A DNA stretch of 64,000 bases from Luscinia megarhynchos (GCA_034336665.1 JAPFBE010000036.1:682001-746000), one strand, 5' to 3'. Numbered from the stretch's first letter, positions 18,259 through 30,436 are shown. Made by a program: numbers and translations. The notes: a model not told the origin generated them from the letters alone.

Positions 18259-18840
18259 TGTCCTGGATTCAACTGGGATGGAGTTAATTTCTTCTCAGTA
18301 GCTGTTACAGTGCTGCATTTTGGATTCAGAATGAGAATGGTGTTATTAACACACCAGTGTGTTAGTGTTTTGCAAAGTTGTGTTTATCCTAAGTCAAGGA
18401 CTTTTTTTCCTTGTCTCATGCTCTGCCATTGAGGAGGTTTGCAAAAGAAACTGAGAGGGAGCACAGCCGGGACAGGTGACTCGAACTCACCAAAGGGATA
18501 TTCCATACCTTAGAATGTCATGCCCAGTATATAAACTGGGGGGAGTTACCCAGAAGGGTGGCAAATCTGGGTTCAGGAAGGGGGAGGGTCAGGCATTGGT
18601 CAGCAGGTGGTCAGCAACTGTATTCTGCATCACTTTTTTTTCCCTTTTTACTATCATTATTATAATAATTTACCATGATTACTGTATTTTACTTTATTTT
18701 CAATTATTAAACTGTTCTTATCTCAGCCTACAAGTTTTACTTTTATTCTCCTCCCTATTCTACCATGGTGGGATGGGGGGGTTGAGCGACTGGCTGCATT
18801 GTGCTTTATTTCCAACTGGGCTCTAAATCATGATGCTGGG
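18254..18840 (+). mobile_element. Solo LTR in UBE2R2 intron 1, sense orientation
   Basis: LTR about 18259-18835, opening TGTCCTGGATTCAACTGGG. It contains a GTATATAAACTGGGG TATA region at about 18528-18543 and a TTATTAAACTGTTCTTATCTC segment near 18706 typical of a widespread avian LTR family. The right end (AAATCATGATG) is worn. Flanks CTGAG (18254-18258) and CTGGG (18836-18840) agree at 4 of 5 bases, a decayed TSD. Confidence 0.8.
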
Positions 18841-21800
18841 TCAAGGTTTAAGAGCTTTGTTCCACAAACTCAGAATTAACTTGTAGCATGTGGAATAATA
18901 GTTTTGTGTTCAGTTTGGCTTCATTATTTAGAAGGAAGGGAAGGCTTTGCCACAAGACTTGCTTTTTGTAATGAGTTGGTGGACATGCTCGTGTAGGTGT
19001 GATAGGTATATTCTTAGACTCACATCCATTATTACTTATTCTGGAAGTTGCTCTAGTCTTGGGTTGGTAATTGGGCCATTTTTACACCTGAATAGTTTGA
19101 CAGTCTCTTCCTGCATTTACATTACTCCATTTTTTTTCAAAGAAATCACAATGGATCAAAATATTTTTGCTTGGGGACTATGTGTTTGTAATTGTTTTTG
19201 GAAAGAAATTAAAACAACCTATGAAATAATCTAGGGATGTGCATTAATAAGTGTAGACTTTAGGCAAGGTTGCCAATTGCCTTACCTCAGTATTATGAAT
19301 GTGAAATCTCTTTTGGTATTTTATGTCCTTGAAACGTTGTACCTCTCTTGTAAATCCTTCTGGCCAGTCCTGTGATGCTTATTTTGAGAGTGGGAGATGA
19401 AGGTCTCATGATGCCTTCACCCCTCCACAGCAGAGGAATTCTCTTCAAGTATCATGGGTGAAGTCCCTCATATGGTGTTTCTGTCCCACTTTCCCTCCAT
19501 GAGGAGCTGCGCATGGTGGGTTTTGTTTTGGTAGTGTTTGGTCTTTGGTTATGCATCTTAGATTCTGAAAAGTGATTTTTATACCCTTGTTCTGTCACTA
19601 GGGAGAAGGAGTCCTGTGGTCCCGAGAAGTGATGTTGACTTACTTTGTATTGGGCCTTCAGGCAAACTTTTAGATGTGTTAGACTTGGCTTGCTGAATCA
19701 TTTAGAAATAAAATAAAGTTGGGTATTAATCTTGTGGGGTGACTTCTATGATATATTCATAGTATATGCAAGGTGAGCACTAGTTCAGATCAGCATCTGA
19801 TTTGTTTTTCAGATTTCTTGACTTGATGAAATATTTAGCTTTATCTTGTTTTGTCTTTTTAGTTTTCTAAGATTAGGTAAACAGGATTAGAAATACACAA
19901 TCTGTAACATTTTTTAAGTTTGTGGCAATGACAGTTTGGGAGTTTTCTTCCACTTGAGGTGTGATTTGAGGGTAGGAACTGGAAGGGAAGTACAAAGGCT
20001 TCTAGTTAAGCTAAAGTATAAATATTTTGAGAAAAGCCTGTGTTTAATGTGACCTTAATAAAGTGTTCATGCTAGTTGGTTGGGAATACAAATGCTTGAT
20101 TTGTGCTCATGAAACGCTTGGACCTTTTAACAGGTTTTTTTTCTTGAATAAATATGACCTTTATCTCTGGGTTGTTGAACTAGCTGAATGAACTGAAATG
20201 AGGGAAGTGTTCTCTTTGTACCTTTTTGACAGGAGCTACTGTTGTTAAAGACTGGTTCAACATGTCAACAGATTCTGCTTTCAGTTGCTAATCCTGTAAC
20301 CAGTATTTGATAAATTGGAGCAGAAAACCTGTCCCCCGAATGTTTGTTTAAATGGTAGGTTATCAGTATTCTAGTGCTGTCTACAGTAAAGGTTGGGGAC
20401 TTGTTAAAAATTCAAGCACAGCATCTAAACATATTTTATAAACTAATATAGCATGCTCAGGTTTACTGCAGTATTTCACAGTTTAAGACCTCTTAGACAG
20501 ATGGAAAGGGCAGCAGTCTTGAGAAACAACCACTTTGTGGAGAGAAGCTTGTATCAGTGAGGGATAGGAACAGTCCTGAACTGCAAGCCCCCTTCATGCA
20601 ATCAGCTAAAAGTGTACATCTGCAGTGAATGTTGTCACAAGCTCAGATGTTTCTGAATGGCTGTCCTTATCCCTGTTAATCTTTGCCTTATCTAGTGACT
20701 TTATGTAGCTATGACTGGGAATAATGTTTTGGGCAACCCTTTGCTCAGGTTCCAGATCGCCACCCTCAAGGAAGGAGTTGTTTCATACACTGGTGACCTC
20801 CCATTCTCGTGCTGGAAGCCAGTATTTCAGGGAAGGTGTAAGTGAGAAATTATATAAATAGAAACTTCCTTATTAAATGTATAGTGCTGCCCAGAAGCAC
20901 AGTTTGACCAAGTTTGCTGTGTCAAGGAAACAAGAAGAATGAACTGCACTGTTAGAGTTGGGTAGTTCTTAGGACAATTTATTTCATAAGGTATTTTTGC
21001 TATATGAAGGAGCAAATCTTGAAACAAATGGGGGAGGGAAGAACCCAAGCATTATGCTTAGTTTTTTCAAATAATTTAGGAGCTAAATACTTGTTAAAGC
21101 ATTGTTTTCCCTGCTTTCTGTAACTTGTTAACCATGTGCTGCTTAGAGTTCTGTATTGTTGGATCTCAGTTTCTTCCAAGTGATTTGTTTTGATTTCAAA
21201 GCAACTTGCAATATGGGAAAATCTTTTTTTTTTTTTCAGAGCAGTGAATTGATATGGAACTTACAGATAACTAATGGCAACTATGAGCACCATGTTTAAA
21301 AGTTTTGGTCTTATAGGATGCTTTCTAGAGAGCTTAAAATTAAGCAAATAAAAGTTTTAACTGGTAGAACACAACTCCACAAAAATATTTCTTGGTGCCA
21401 AGGAACAAATGTGTGGTACTCTGAGCATAAAAGCTGCCTTCTGCAGGCCTCTGCATTGCAAGGTGCTACAAAGCTTCTCTCTCAGTGTAATTAAGCTTCT
21501 ATTTTTGTTGTCTTTAGGTATTGTTGATGCTAGTAAGCAACCTGCCTATCTGTAGGATAGGATCACCTATTGTTGGCTATCTCCAAAGTGAGAGAGATAT
21601 AAAGCTGTCTGTAGGCAGGAAGGCAAGAAACATCTGATACTGGTTCATGAGCATACTTTATGATCTCTAACTCTCGGGCCTGAGGAATGCCTGATTGACC
21701 CTCACTCTGCTGTTGCATGTAGGTTTTTGGGTAGTTGGGTCTGTGGAACTCACAGAACCCCCTAGACTGTAGACTCTTTTAGACATCTACCTGGCTTCAG

Positions 21801-24499
21801 GAGGCAACAGGCAAGATAATGATGGTAGCCAGCTTCCAGCTCTTCCCCTAGGACTCCTCTGATCCAAGTAGGGATATTGCATATGCTAAGAAGCACAGAG
21901 AATGGTTTCCACTTCTAATACTGCCTGAGAATAGAAGATTGTGTGCACTTAGGTCCTGTTGTATGGGAAGAGGAGACCTTGCCTCTGCCATGAGGATAAA
22001 AATAGAAAGCTTTCCATTTGGAAAGATTGACCACTATCAGTTTGCATAATTCATGGTTTGGCTCTATTTCCATGAGTCTGCACAGAGTGATCATTGGATA
22101 AGGTAAAATTAAACATTACTTTTTCTTGGATAGCAATGTGAAGAATTGTGCCTCTTGAGGTTTCTTGCAAGTCTGTTCAAGAAATAATAACTAAAAGCAT
22201 GTGCATAGCTTTAGATCTGGCTTATATTATGGAAATTAATGGAAGCTTTTGACTCTGTAGTGTTAGAAGGGTGTTTTAAATATTTTGTTTGCCTGCTAAA
22301 TCCTTAAGATCTCTGCTATTGCAGTGATGTTCTGCCAGTGTCTGAGTGTTGGACCACATCTCTAACTTCTCAAAAGCTCAAGCATGTTTTTACCTTGTTG
22401 TTTCTGAAGTCATGTTTACACTGCCTGTTATTTTACATAGTGATATATTCACACTGAGTGTTTTCTTTTTAATAACACTTTAGTTGTAATCCATGATGCT
22501 CATTTTACATGTAGAGGGTAGGAAATGCCAGAAAAAAATGTCTGCAGAACTTTATTCTGTTCTTTGATATCCAGATTGGCTGTGTAGTTTATGACCATCA
22601 TCAGATAGTCATAGTAATGTGTAGTATAGGCTAAACAGCCGAGATATTATCTTGAACTGAAGTGTAACTTAGTTAGTTGGAAATGTAGCAGTTACAGATG
22701 GACTGCAGTGTGGCTGGACTAGAGGCCATGTGACTCATAATATAGCATGTCTTCTTATAATTCGGGCTGTGTGTCATCAGATGTGTGCATATACATGCAT
22801 GTACACAAAATTAGCTTCCTTTTTCTAGAGTGCTACTTCATTTTTTAAAACTTTAGTGTTTTATCCAGAATTTTGAGTTGGAAGAATTGCAATTACTAAG
22901 CTTTTGTGGTAGTGACTGAATAAGAATGTTTCATCTCAACAGATCAGTTTAATAGTAATTTGGCACTGTGTACCTTCCCCCGAAGCACTAGTAGCCAAGA
23001 TGAGCCAAACTGATTGCCTATCTCCACATTTTCTGAAATATTTTAAATGTGTAAGTATCTGCCCTAAGTGGCCTACAAATAGGAGAAAATATAAGGCTAC
23101 TGAATTGGGATGCATGTATGATATTTTGGAATCTTGCTTGACTTGAAGAAATGTGACCTTCAGACTTTGTGGATGTTTGGAATTTTTTAATTGAGGGCCA
23201 TCACATGGAAAACAAGGGGAATGTAAAAGGGCTGTCTTAAGTGGGTGACACTTTCAGATACTGTAGTATTTGTTAATCCCAGAGAAGGCTGCTTGACAAG
23301 CAGGCTGTGTCTTACTGCTTAAGGTTTTACTACTAAAACATGACATGATGAGTTTCCATTGGGCTGTTTTGTTTTCTTAAAATGATACAAGTATTTGAGA
23401 AATTTGAGTAAAGGACTTTTGCTTGGGAGAAGAAACTTAAGTTGATAGCAGTAGGGACATGTCTGCAATAGCTATGTGACTCTTCACCAAGTTAAGATAT
23501 GTATCCTAGTTAAAGTATTTAAAGCATATGTTTTGGTATTCATTGTAGCAAAATATTTGGAGGTGTTAAGATGTGAAACTCTTTGCCAGAGTATTGGAAC
23601 AGTGTAAGGACCAATGTTTAGTCAATTGTGCCACTTGGGTCAATTCTTGTGTGATAGACATTGTACAAAAATGTTTGGTTTTAAATTAATCCTCGGGAAT
23701 CTCTACAGCTAGGAACCTTTTGCTGTCAGACCTAGGCAAAGGCTGTGAATAATATTCTCTTTTGCAGCACCCTCTTTGGCCTTGTCAAAACAAAAGGCAT
23801 GCAATGGAGTAGCTTTGACTTAAAATGCATTCTATGAGTATGCATTTGGTCTTGCATAGTCTGCTTGTATAATCCTTGAATTCATGGGTATAAACTACAC
23901 TGGTGTGTAAATGTTTGCTGATCTTGGCTAAAATAGTTATCTGTGAAAGCACTCACCTTTATTAAAAGAATGTGCATGTTATTATGCATTGATGAAAACT
24001 GAATTTCACCTCTGCTCCCAGTTACTTCTCCTGCAAAATACAACTCTACCACTACTTGTACCACCATAGCTGAATGCCTTTCATTGATGTGTTAAGCCTG
24101 AGAGGTTAAGGTTTCTTTTGTATCTTTTCCAGTGTCATCTAGGTCTCATCTAAATCCCTTCTAATTTGTCATTAATGTGGTAACAAAATGCCCATACAAA
24201 AATGTTTGATGAAAGCCTTGTCAGTTCTTAATGGTATAGCTACTTCAGTGAGATCTCTGCCTAACCTCCCAAGTGGCTTGTTTGGTTTTTTGTGGCAATG
24301 AGTGATTAAAAATGCTAAGCAGAAAAGGCATTGAAACTCAACTTTTGTTAAAAACTTAAATTTATACAACAGAAGACATAAGTGCCATACAAGTAAAACC
24401 CTATATAAATGCCTTTTATACTCAATAAAATTGGCTTCTGATCCAAACTCGGATGTCTCCGTCTCTCCATCACTGATAATTTCCATTGTCAATGACAAC
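18841..24499. other. Long intronic stretch without recognised features
   Basis: A/T-leaning unique-looking sequence on both strands, with no exon-like frame, no LTR edges and no CR1 tail recognised. This is the longest repeat-free part of the window and a candidate place for intronic regulatory elements. Confidence 0.5.
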
Positions 24500-24504
24500 C
24501 CCTC

Positions 24505-25229
24505 TCTCCTGGTTTGAAGGACAGGTGTCTGTTAATAAAGGCAGAAGCTTCTCTTTGAAATGGAGATTCTAAACCCGCTTCCTCCAAATTATTAGTATAA
24601 TTTTTAAATTAAGGGGCTCTCAGGCAAAGATATGGGAATTAGGAATAACAGTTCTTTACTAGGAATATTAAAATAGAAATGCAGTATTACAATGAACAAT
24701 CCCAACCCTGACAGAGTCAAAATACAACCTGACACTCTGTCCGTCAGGGTGTTGGTAGCGGTCCAATTAAATGGTGGCTACAGTCCTCCTGCAGTGGCAG
24801 ATGTGGTTCAGCTGAAGCAGTGGTCCTGTAGAAGGGTGCAGGTTTCCTCTGAAGGTCCAGGGATGATGTGGAAAAGGTCAAATTTTCCTCTGGAATCCAG
24901 TGGAAAGACGGTACCTTGCTGTCCAAAATCTCAGTTTTTATCTAAGTAGTAAAGGCTTGGCTCCTCCCCGTGGCTGGAGCATCTCCCAATGGGATGATGT
25001 AATTTTATCAGTCATAAAGCGGGACTGAATGACTTTGCAGCAGATGATATCTTCCTGGAGGGAGGATGGGTTTTGGCAAAGATAAACATGATTGCCCTAC
25101 CTAGCCTTAAAGATGACCCATTAGCAGATAATATGTGCCACGGGGATAAGGGTCACTACCCCAACTGGTTTTAACAGATGGTGATAGAATACACATTTCT
25201 GTCTGCATCCTATATTGCAACCCAAGACA
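24505..25229 (-). mobile_element. ERV-3 3' LTR
   Basis: 725 bp. The left edge TCTCCTGG is a mutated TGTCCTGG; the right edge is CCAAGACA. It pairs with the 5' LTR at 30437-31162 along its full length. Confidence 0.9.
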
Positions 25230-25245
25230 TTATCCACCCCTTATT
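25230..25245 (-). other. ERV-3 polypurine tract
   Basis: Minus-strand AATAAGGGGTGGATAA directly abuts the start of U3, as expected for the plus-strand DNA primer of a retrovirus. Confidence 0.75.
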
Positions 25246-25271
25246 CTATTACCATCTGCATAATGAAAACC

Positions 25272-26076
25272 TTACACACAGTTCTCAATTAAGATTAGGT
25301 TTCGCTGCGGTACACCATGGGTTTCCCCATCTTTCTGCATTACCCACCAAGTGTAACCAGGTCCTTGAGCAAACACAATCACACGGATGGGTTTGATGTT
25401 GCCTGAGGTTGGACTAATCCAAACAGTCTTTCCTAAAAGACCTTTCATATGTACTACAGGGACTTTATCTCCATCCACTGTGTGCAAGGTTTCAGATTGG
25501 GCAGGACCAGTTGATTGATGGACTCTCGAGTGTTGACCATCCAGGTTGCTTTTGCTAAGTTTGTTTCCCAATTCTTGAAGGTTCTCCCACCAAGTGCCTT
25601 CAGGATAGTCTTGAGTAGGCCGTTGCACCGTTCAACTTTCCTGGCAGCTGGTGCATGGTAAGGGATTTGATAAATCCATTCAATGCCATGTTCTCTGGCC
25701 CAGGCATTGATAAGGCTGATCTTGAAATGGGTCCCGTTGTCGGACTCAATTCTCTCAGGGGTGCCATGCCTCCAGAGGACTTGCTTTTCAAGGCCCAGGA
25801 TGGTGTTCTGAGCAGTATCGTGCGACACCGGGTAGGTCTCCAACCATCTGGTGGTGGCTTCCACCATGGTCAACACGTAGAGCTTGCCTTGGCGGGTTTC
25901 AGGCAGTGTGATGTAGTCGATCTGCCAGACTTCTCTTTACTTATATTTGGACCATCGCCCCCATACCAGATGAGCTTCACCCACTTGGCTTGCTTGATGG
26001 CAGCACACGTCTCACAGTCATGGATAACCTGTAAATACTGTCCATGGTTAGATCCACCCCTCGGTCTCGTGCCCAC
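25272..26076 (-). pseudogene. pol: ERV-3 integrase, frameshifted
   Basis: Three overlapping frames. The zinc-finger cysteines (IHDCETCAAIKQAK) are in 25870-26076. The catalytic core is in 25454-25876, with ESDNGTHF carrying the second Asp and KVERCNGLLK carrying the Glu. The first catalytic Asp lies near 25913 in a different frame. The C-terminal DNA-binding domain is in 25272-25628 (VDGDKVPVVHMKGLLGK ... WWVMQKDGE). Frameshifts near 25600 and 25880. The gene ends only tens of bases before the polypurine tract, leaving no room for env. Confidence 0.85.
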
Positions 26077-26399
26077 TTGTAGGTGGCATCTCTGCCCTGA
26101 TGACCTGAGGCATCATGGCCACATCGAGCCAGGAACAATTCTCCCTTGTGTTGCCAATCTAAGTCTATCTTTGAGACCTCTATCTGTGCAGCCTGATCTA
26201 CCTGCTGGTTGTGTCGGTGTTCTTCATTAGCCCGACTCTTGGGAACATGGGCATCCACATGACGGACTTTCATGGGTAGCTTCTCTACCCAAGTGGCAAT
26301 GTCTTTCCACTCATCAGCAGCCCAGATTGGTTTTCCTCTACATTGCCAGTTGGCCTTTTTCCACCTTTCCACCCAACCCCACAGAGCACTGGCTACCAT
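25977..26399 (-). pseudogene. pol: ERV-3 RNase H end and integrase N-terminus
   Basis: 140-residue frame. It opens with the RNase H C-terminal part (SALWGWVERWKKANWQ, VRHVDAHVPKS with the conserved His). It then passes into the integrase zinc-finger histidines (HDASGHQGRDATYKWARDRG). A polyprotein junction lies between the two. The same stretch in ERV-2 is at 3466-3751, where ERV-1 is inserted. Confidence 0.8.
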
Positions 26400-26504
26400 C
26401 CATGAATCAGTGTAAAGGTAGCACTTTGGTCACTTCTCTCTTTCAGAAATGTCCAAGGCCAGCTGAACAGCTTTGAGTTCAGCAAGTTGACTTGATCCAC
26501 TTTC

Positions 26505-27554
26505 TTATTCGGTAGCTTGTGCAACCTGTTGTGTGGGGCTCCATGCGGCTGCTTTCCACTTCCGGTTTATCCCCGTGATGCGACAGAAACCATCGGTGAA
26601 AAGGGCGTAGCATGTTTCATCTGCTGGCAGTTGGTTGTATGGTGGGGCTTCTTCAGCCCGAGTCACTTGTTCCTGCTCCTCTTCGTCAACGAGACCAAAA
26701 TCTTCACCTTCTGACCAATTTGCAATTATATCCAAAATTCCAAGCCGATTCGGGTTTGCAGTACAGGTGCTCTGCATGATGAGAGCAATCCACTTGCTCC
26801 ATGTGGCATCTGTGGCATAGTGGGTAGAGGGAACCTTTCCTATGAACATCCACCCCAGCACTGGTAGTCGGGGTGCCAGGAGAAGCTGTGCTTTCGTGCC
26901 AATCACTTCTGAGGCAGCTTGAACTCCTTCGTAGGCTTCCAAGATTTCTTTCTCTGTGGAAGTGTAATTGCCTTCAGACCCTCTGTAACTTCTGCTCCAG
27001 AATTCCAGGGGTCGGCCTCGGGTCTCACCAGACACCTTCTGCCAAAGGCTCCAGGACAGACCATGGTTTCCGGCTGCAGAGTAAAGCACATCCTTTACCT
27101 CTGGTCCTTTCCTGACTGGGCGAAGGGCTACTGCATGAGCAATCACCTGCTTGATCTGGGCAAAGGCTTGCTGTTGTTCAGGGCCCCAGTGGAAATCGTT
27201 CTTCTTGCGGGTCACCAGGTAGAGAGGGCTCACAATCTGGCTGTACTTAAGGATGTGCATTCTCCAAAAGCCTATGGCACCTAGGAAAGCTTGTGTTTCC
27301 TTCTTGCTTGTTGGTGGAGACATTGCAGTGATCTTATTGATGACCTCAGTGGGTATCTGGTGCTGTCCGTCTTGCCACTTCACTCCCAGGAACTGGATTT
27401 CTCGGGCAGGTCTTTTGACTTTGCTCTTTTTAATGGCGAGGCCGGACTCCCAGCAAAATCTGGATGATCTTTTTTCCTTTCTCAAATACCTCCACTGCCG
27501 TGTTCCTGCACACAATGATGTCATTGATGTACTGCAAATATTCTGGAGCCTCAC
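26505..27554 (-). CDS. pol: ERV-3 RT palm end, thumb, connection and RNase H (349-residue open frame)
   Basis: Long open remnant of pol. The first 20 or so residues are out of the true RT frame. From about residue 45 it is RT thumb (AREIQFLGVKWQDGQHQIPT, TQAFLGAIGFWRMHI), then connection (SRSYRGSEGNYTSTEKEILEAYEG). The start of RNase H (YALFTDGFCRITG, with its first Asp) ends the frame near 26505. Length and motif order are normal for this family. The catalytic RT box lies just upstream in another frame. It is not a functional enzyme alone. Confidence 0.8.
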   Translation of the reverse strand: MRLQNICSTSMTSLCAGTRQWRYLRKEKRSSRFCWESGLAIKKSKVKRPAREIQFLGVKWQDGQHQIPTEVINKITAMSPPTSKKETQAFLGAIGFWRMHILKYSQIVSPLYLVTRKKNDFHWGPEQQQAFAQIKQVIAHAVALRPVRKGPEVKDVLYSAAGNHGLSWSLWQKVSGETRGRPLEFWSRSYRGSEGNYTSTEKEILEAYEGVQAASEVIGTKAQLLLAPRLPVLGWMFIGKVPSTHYATDATWSKWIALIMQSTCTANPNRLGILDIIANWSEGEDFGLVDEEEQEQVTRAEEAPPYNQLPADETCYALFTDGFCRITGINRKWKAAAWSPTQQVAQATE

Positions 27555-27792
27555 CCTTTTCCTGTGCAGCCTGGATCAGTCCATGACAGATGGTGGGGCT
27601 GTGTTTCCACCCCTGGGGCAGTTGGTTCCAGGTTTACTGCACGCCCCACCCAGTGAAAGCAAACTGAGGCCTGCACTCTGCTGCCAGAGGAATGGAGAAA
27701 AATGCATTGGCAATGTCAATGGTTCCATACCGCCTTGCTGCCTTGGACTCCAGCTCATACTGTAGTTCCAGCATGTCCGGCACAGCAGCGTT
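27505..27792 (-). pseudogene. pol: ERV-3 RT palm with YIND in place of YIDD
   Basis: The RT palm lies in a gap between two open frames. Codons at 27520-27531 read Tyr-Ile-Asn-Asp, so the first of the two metal-binding aspartates is replaced by Asn (GAT to AAT). ERV-2 keeps YIDD at 4996-5007. Known RT chemistry needs both aspartates, so this copy is catalytically dead whatever its frameshifts. Confidence 0.8.
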
Positions 27793-28557
27793 CTATGGTG
27801 GAGTCACTTCATTCAAGGCATGATAGTCCACAGTCAATCTCCATTCTCCATCAGATTTGCGCACAGACCAGATGGGACAGTTGAAGGGTGAATGGGTTTT
27901 GCTGACCACTCCTTGGCTCTCCAGCTCAGGGATCATCTTGTGGATGGGGATCATAGTATCTCGAGTTGCCCGGTACTGCCGGCAGTGCAGTGTCAAGATG
28001 GCAATTGGCACTTGTTGCTCTGTCACTTTCAAGAGTCCTAATGCAGATGGATTTTCTGACAGTCCAGGCATGCTGTTTAACTCCTTAATGTCCTCTGCCT
28101 CTACAGCAGCATTTCTAAAAGCCCAGCCGAGTCCCTTTGCGTCTTTGTAGTAGCCGTTCCTGAGTAAGTCCATGCCTAGAATGCGCGGTGCCCCTGGGCC
28201 AGTTACAATAGGTTGTTTCTGCCACCCTTTCCCTGTCAGGCTCGCCTCAGTTTCCAGCCGAGTCAATTCTTGCGATATCCCCGTTTCCCCGACAACAGAG
28301 ACAGGTTCTTCCCCCACATGTTCTGATGGTATTATGGTACACTGTGAACCAGTATCAACTAACACTATGCTTCTGTGGCTGTGATGTGCCAGGCCATCGG
28401 ATCCACACCATCCAATAGACTCTGTCATCCCATGCCTCTCCCTGGCTAGAGGCAAGGCCCCTCTAGCCCTGCTTATTATTTCCTTCCTGGGCATACATAA
28501 TAGAGGTTCCTTCAAGTGGGTCTGACAGATTATCTTCCCTTCTGTAATATCCTGCAC
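27793..28557 (-). CDS. pol: ERV-3 protease joined to RT fingers (254-residue open frame)
   Basis: One uninterrupted frame. Retropepsin motif LVDTGSQCTIIPSEH at about residues 66-80, ILGMDLLRNGYYKD at about 130-143, the linker ELNSMPGLSENP, then RT fingers (MIPIHKMIPELESQGVVSK, WRLTVDYHALNEVTPP). The continuous frame shows that protease and RT form one pro-pol polyprotein in this lineage. The start chosen is the first in-frame Met and may lie in the gag-pro overlap. Confidence 0.8.
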   Translation of the reverse strand: MQDITEGKIICQTHLKEPLLCMPRKEIISRARGALPLARERHGMTESIGWCGSDGLAHHSHRSIVLVDTGSQCTIIPSEHVGEEPVSVVGETGISQELTRLETEASLTGKGWQKQPIVTGPGAPRILGMDLLRNGYYKDAKGLGWAFRNAAVEAEDIKELNSMPGLSENPSALGLLKVTEQQVPIAILTLHCRQYRATRDTMIPIHKMIPELESQGVVSKTHSPFNCPIWSVRKSDGEWRLTVDYHALNEVTPP

Positions 28558-29909
28558 CTTGGTTATGGGAGGTTGAGGCTACCTTCACTTCAGTTGAACT
28601 CCCTTGGTTAGTGCTTCCCTCCCTGAGCTGAGGGCACCCGTGCTGCCAGGACAGTAGTGGCTTTCCCATCCCATTTTCCTATGTCTTCCCCATGGTCACG
28701 CAGAAAGAACCTCAGGTCAGCTCATGAGGTTTACCCTCTCTCCCTAGCTGGGGGGCGTTGCGCTCTAAATCTGAGGCCTTTGACTAGTACTGGTGCTGCA
28801 TTTATTTTCTTCATCTCCTCCCTCATCCCTCTCATATCCTCTTTAAACTCCTCTTTGAGTTCCTTAACCACGACAGAGACACGAGTCTGCATTGGGCCAT
28901 TGATCATACTCTCAAAATTTCTGAGCTTGTTAGTAACAGAACCCACTGTCTCTTGGTTGTTATCTGCATTAAGCATTGCAATAAAAGTGGTGTTTTGAGA
29001 TGGCCCCAGGTTTGCCAGATTTCACAACATCTGCCCTGTGCACCTGATCTTGTCAGGGTCATTGTCATACTGTCCGCCCCTCCGAAAGAGTACCTCTAAT
29101 ATTGCCACTTCTCTCAGCTGCTGGATCCCTTCCTCAGGGGTCTTCCAGCGCATTCTATGGTGGTGCTCCTGCATTCTCTCTCTATGGACAAACCTCTCTC
29201 TCACACTCATTAAAAGCCATTCCCAGAAGGGAAAGGAGGCCTGGCTCCCTTACAAATACCTGATCTACACCAGAGTCTTGGGTCAAGGGTCCCAAATTCC
29301 TTGCCTCCGTACCAGCTAGTTGCACACCTGTTCCTACACGGTCCCGGACTCGAAGTAACCAAGTTGTAAAAGCCTCACAGCCCCGTCGTACCATGTCTTT
29401 TTGCAGATTATGGAGACTTTTGTTCGAGAGGGACTTGGTGACGATCTCAACCTCTGGCTCCCCTGCTGGTTGCGAGGGTCCTCTTTGCTGATCCTTATTA
29501 TCTAGGTGCTTTGTTTTCATTTTAGATTTTCTAGTTTCCACAGGGGCAACTGCTGCTGGCTTTGACTGCTCCTGTGGTTCAGCTGGAACCTGGACAGATG
29601 TGGCATCTACGGGTTTCACTGCAGCACCATCCAACTCTCTCTCTTTAGGGCAGGGAGTGGCTTCATCACCAGCCGGGGAAAACTGCTTCTTCAACATCTG
29701 GCCTATCTCCTTCACTAGAACCCCCACCCAATCCAGATGGTCCCTTTCTGCAGTGGGCTGTGAGCAAGATCAGGCTCTGGGGCAGCATCCCTCGTCCCTG
29801 GGGCAGCGTCAGGCTCTGGGGCAGCACCTCTAGTCCCTGGGGTAGTGTCAGGTCTTGGGGCAGCCCTTCTATTTCCTTGGGTAGGTTTCACGGTTCTTAT
29901 CCAAGCCAA
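28463..29909 (-). pseudogene. gag: ERV-3 gag, several frames
   Basis: Frames at 29715-29909, 29182-29727, 29022-29210, 28731-28976 and 28463-28669 together reproduce the ERV-2 Gag plan. Pro/Ala linker with GTRDAAPEP repeats; GVLVKEIGQMLKK; the helical core (WLLRVRDRVGTG, RMRWKTPEEGIQQLRE); an acidic/basic coiled coil; the tail with GYYRRED and NLSDPLEGTS. No zinc knuckle. At least four frame changes. Confidence 0.75.
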
Positions 29910-29983
29910 TATTCCTTTGTCTCTGAATGCTAAGTAGAATAGGCCTATCAGCCACCCCAGCCACTGTGTGGTATCATTAACAT

Positions 29984-30358
29984 TCAGAGGAGATTTAATC
30001 TCTTCAAAAACTTGTGGGGTGACCCAAAAAACTGGGCGGAGGGTTGGGAGAAAATTTTCCCTGGTGCCATTCCCACACAGTAGGTGCCATTATTAAAGTA
30101 ATCCCAAAAACATATAGTTAGTGTGTGATAGCCCTGAATCCATGTACCCGCCTTCCAAAGGAAGTTAAAAATCCACAAATTGCTGATCTTATTAACCCAT
30201 AAAGCAAACTGGATAACAGACACAGTAGCTTTAGTTATTGGGCCCATATTTAGACAAGGGCCTGCAAATGGGAGAAATATAGCCACAACCACATGCTGGC
30301 CGAACCAGGGCAAGCCAGACCACATGATGCCACCTAATGAGGTTTCTATACCCAGCAT
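29984..30358 (-). CDS. ERV-3 pre-gag hydrophobic ORF (124 residues)
   Basis: Counterpart of the ERV-2 ORF at 7602-8030. It shares the order WFG-HV, a LNMGP motif, a hydrophobic helix (VIQFALWV), WIFNFLWKAGTWIQGYHTLT and FNNGTYC with a possible N-glycosylation site. Here the frame continues about 30 residues beyond the equivalent stop. It lies between the primer site (30414-30431) and gag. Likely membrane-associated; family not recognised. Confidence 0.5.
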   Translation of the reverse strand: MLGIETSLGGIMWSGLPWFGQHVVVAIFLPFAGPCLNMGPITKATVSVIQFALWVNKISNLWIFNFLWKAGTWIQGYHTLTICFWDYFNNGTYCVGMAPGKIFSQPSAQFFGSPHKFLKRLNLL

Positions 30359-30413
30359 GTAAAAATTAGGTTATTCAAGAATTGTTATTCCTTTTATCTC
30401 TCGATGCTCTCGA

Positions 30414-30431
30414 GCCCCACGTTGAGCGACA
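30414..30431 (-). other. ERV-3 primer-binding site, tRNA-Lys1,2 type with two changes
   Basis: Minus-strand TGTCGCTCAACGTGGGGC, 16/18 identical to the tRNA-Lys1,2 site. Confidence 0.85.
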
Positions 30432-30436
30432 AAAAC

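Noticed and set aside
26919..27765. Long plus-strand frames opposite pol
   Set aside because: Mirror frames of the ERV-3 pol coding strand; no domain on the plus strand.
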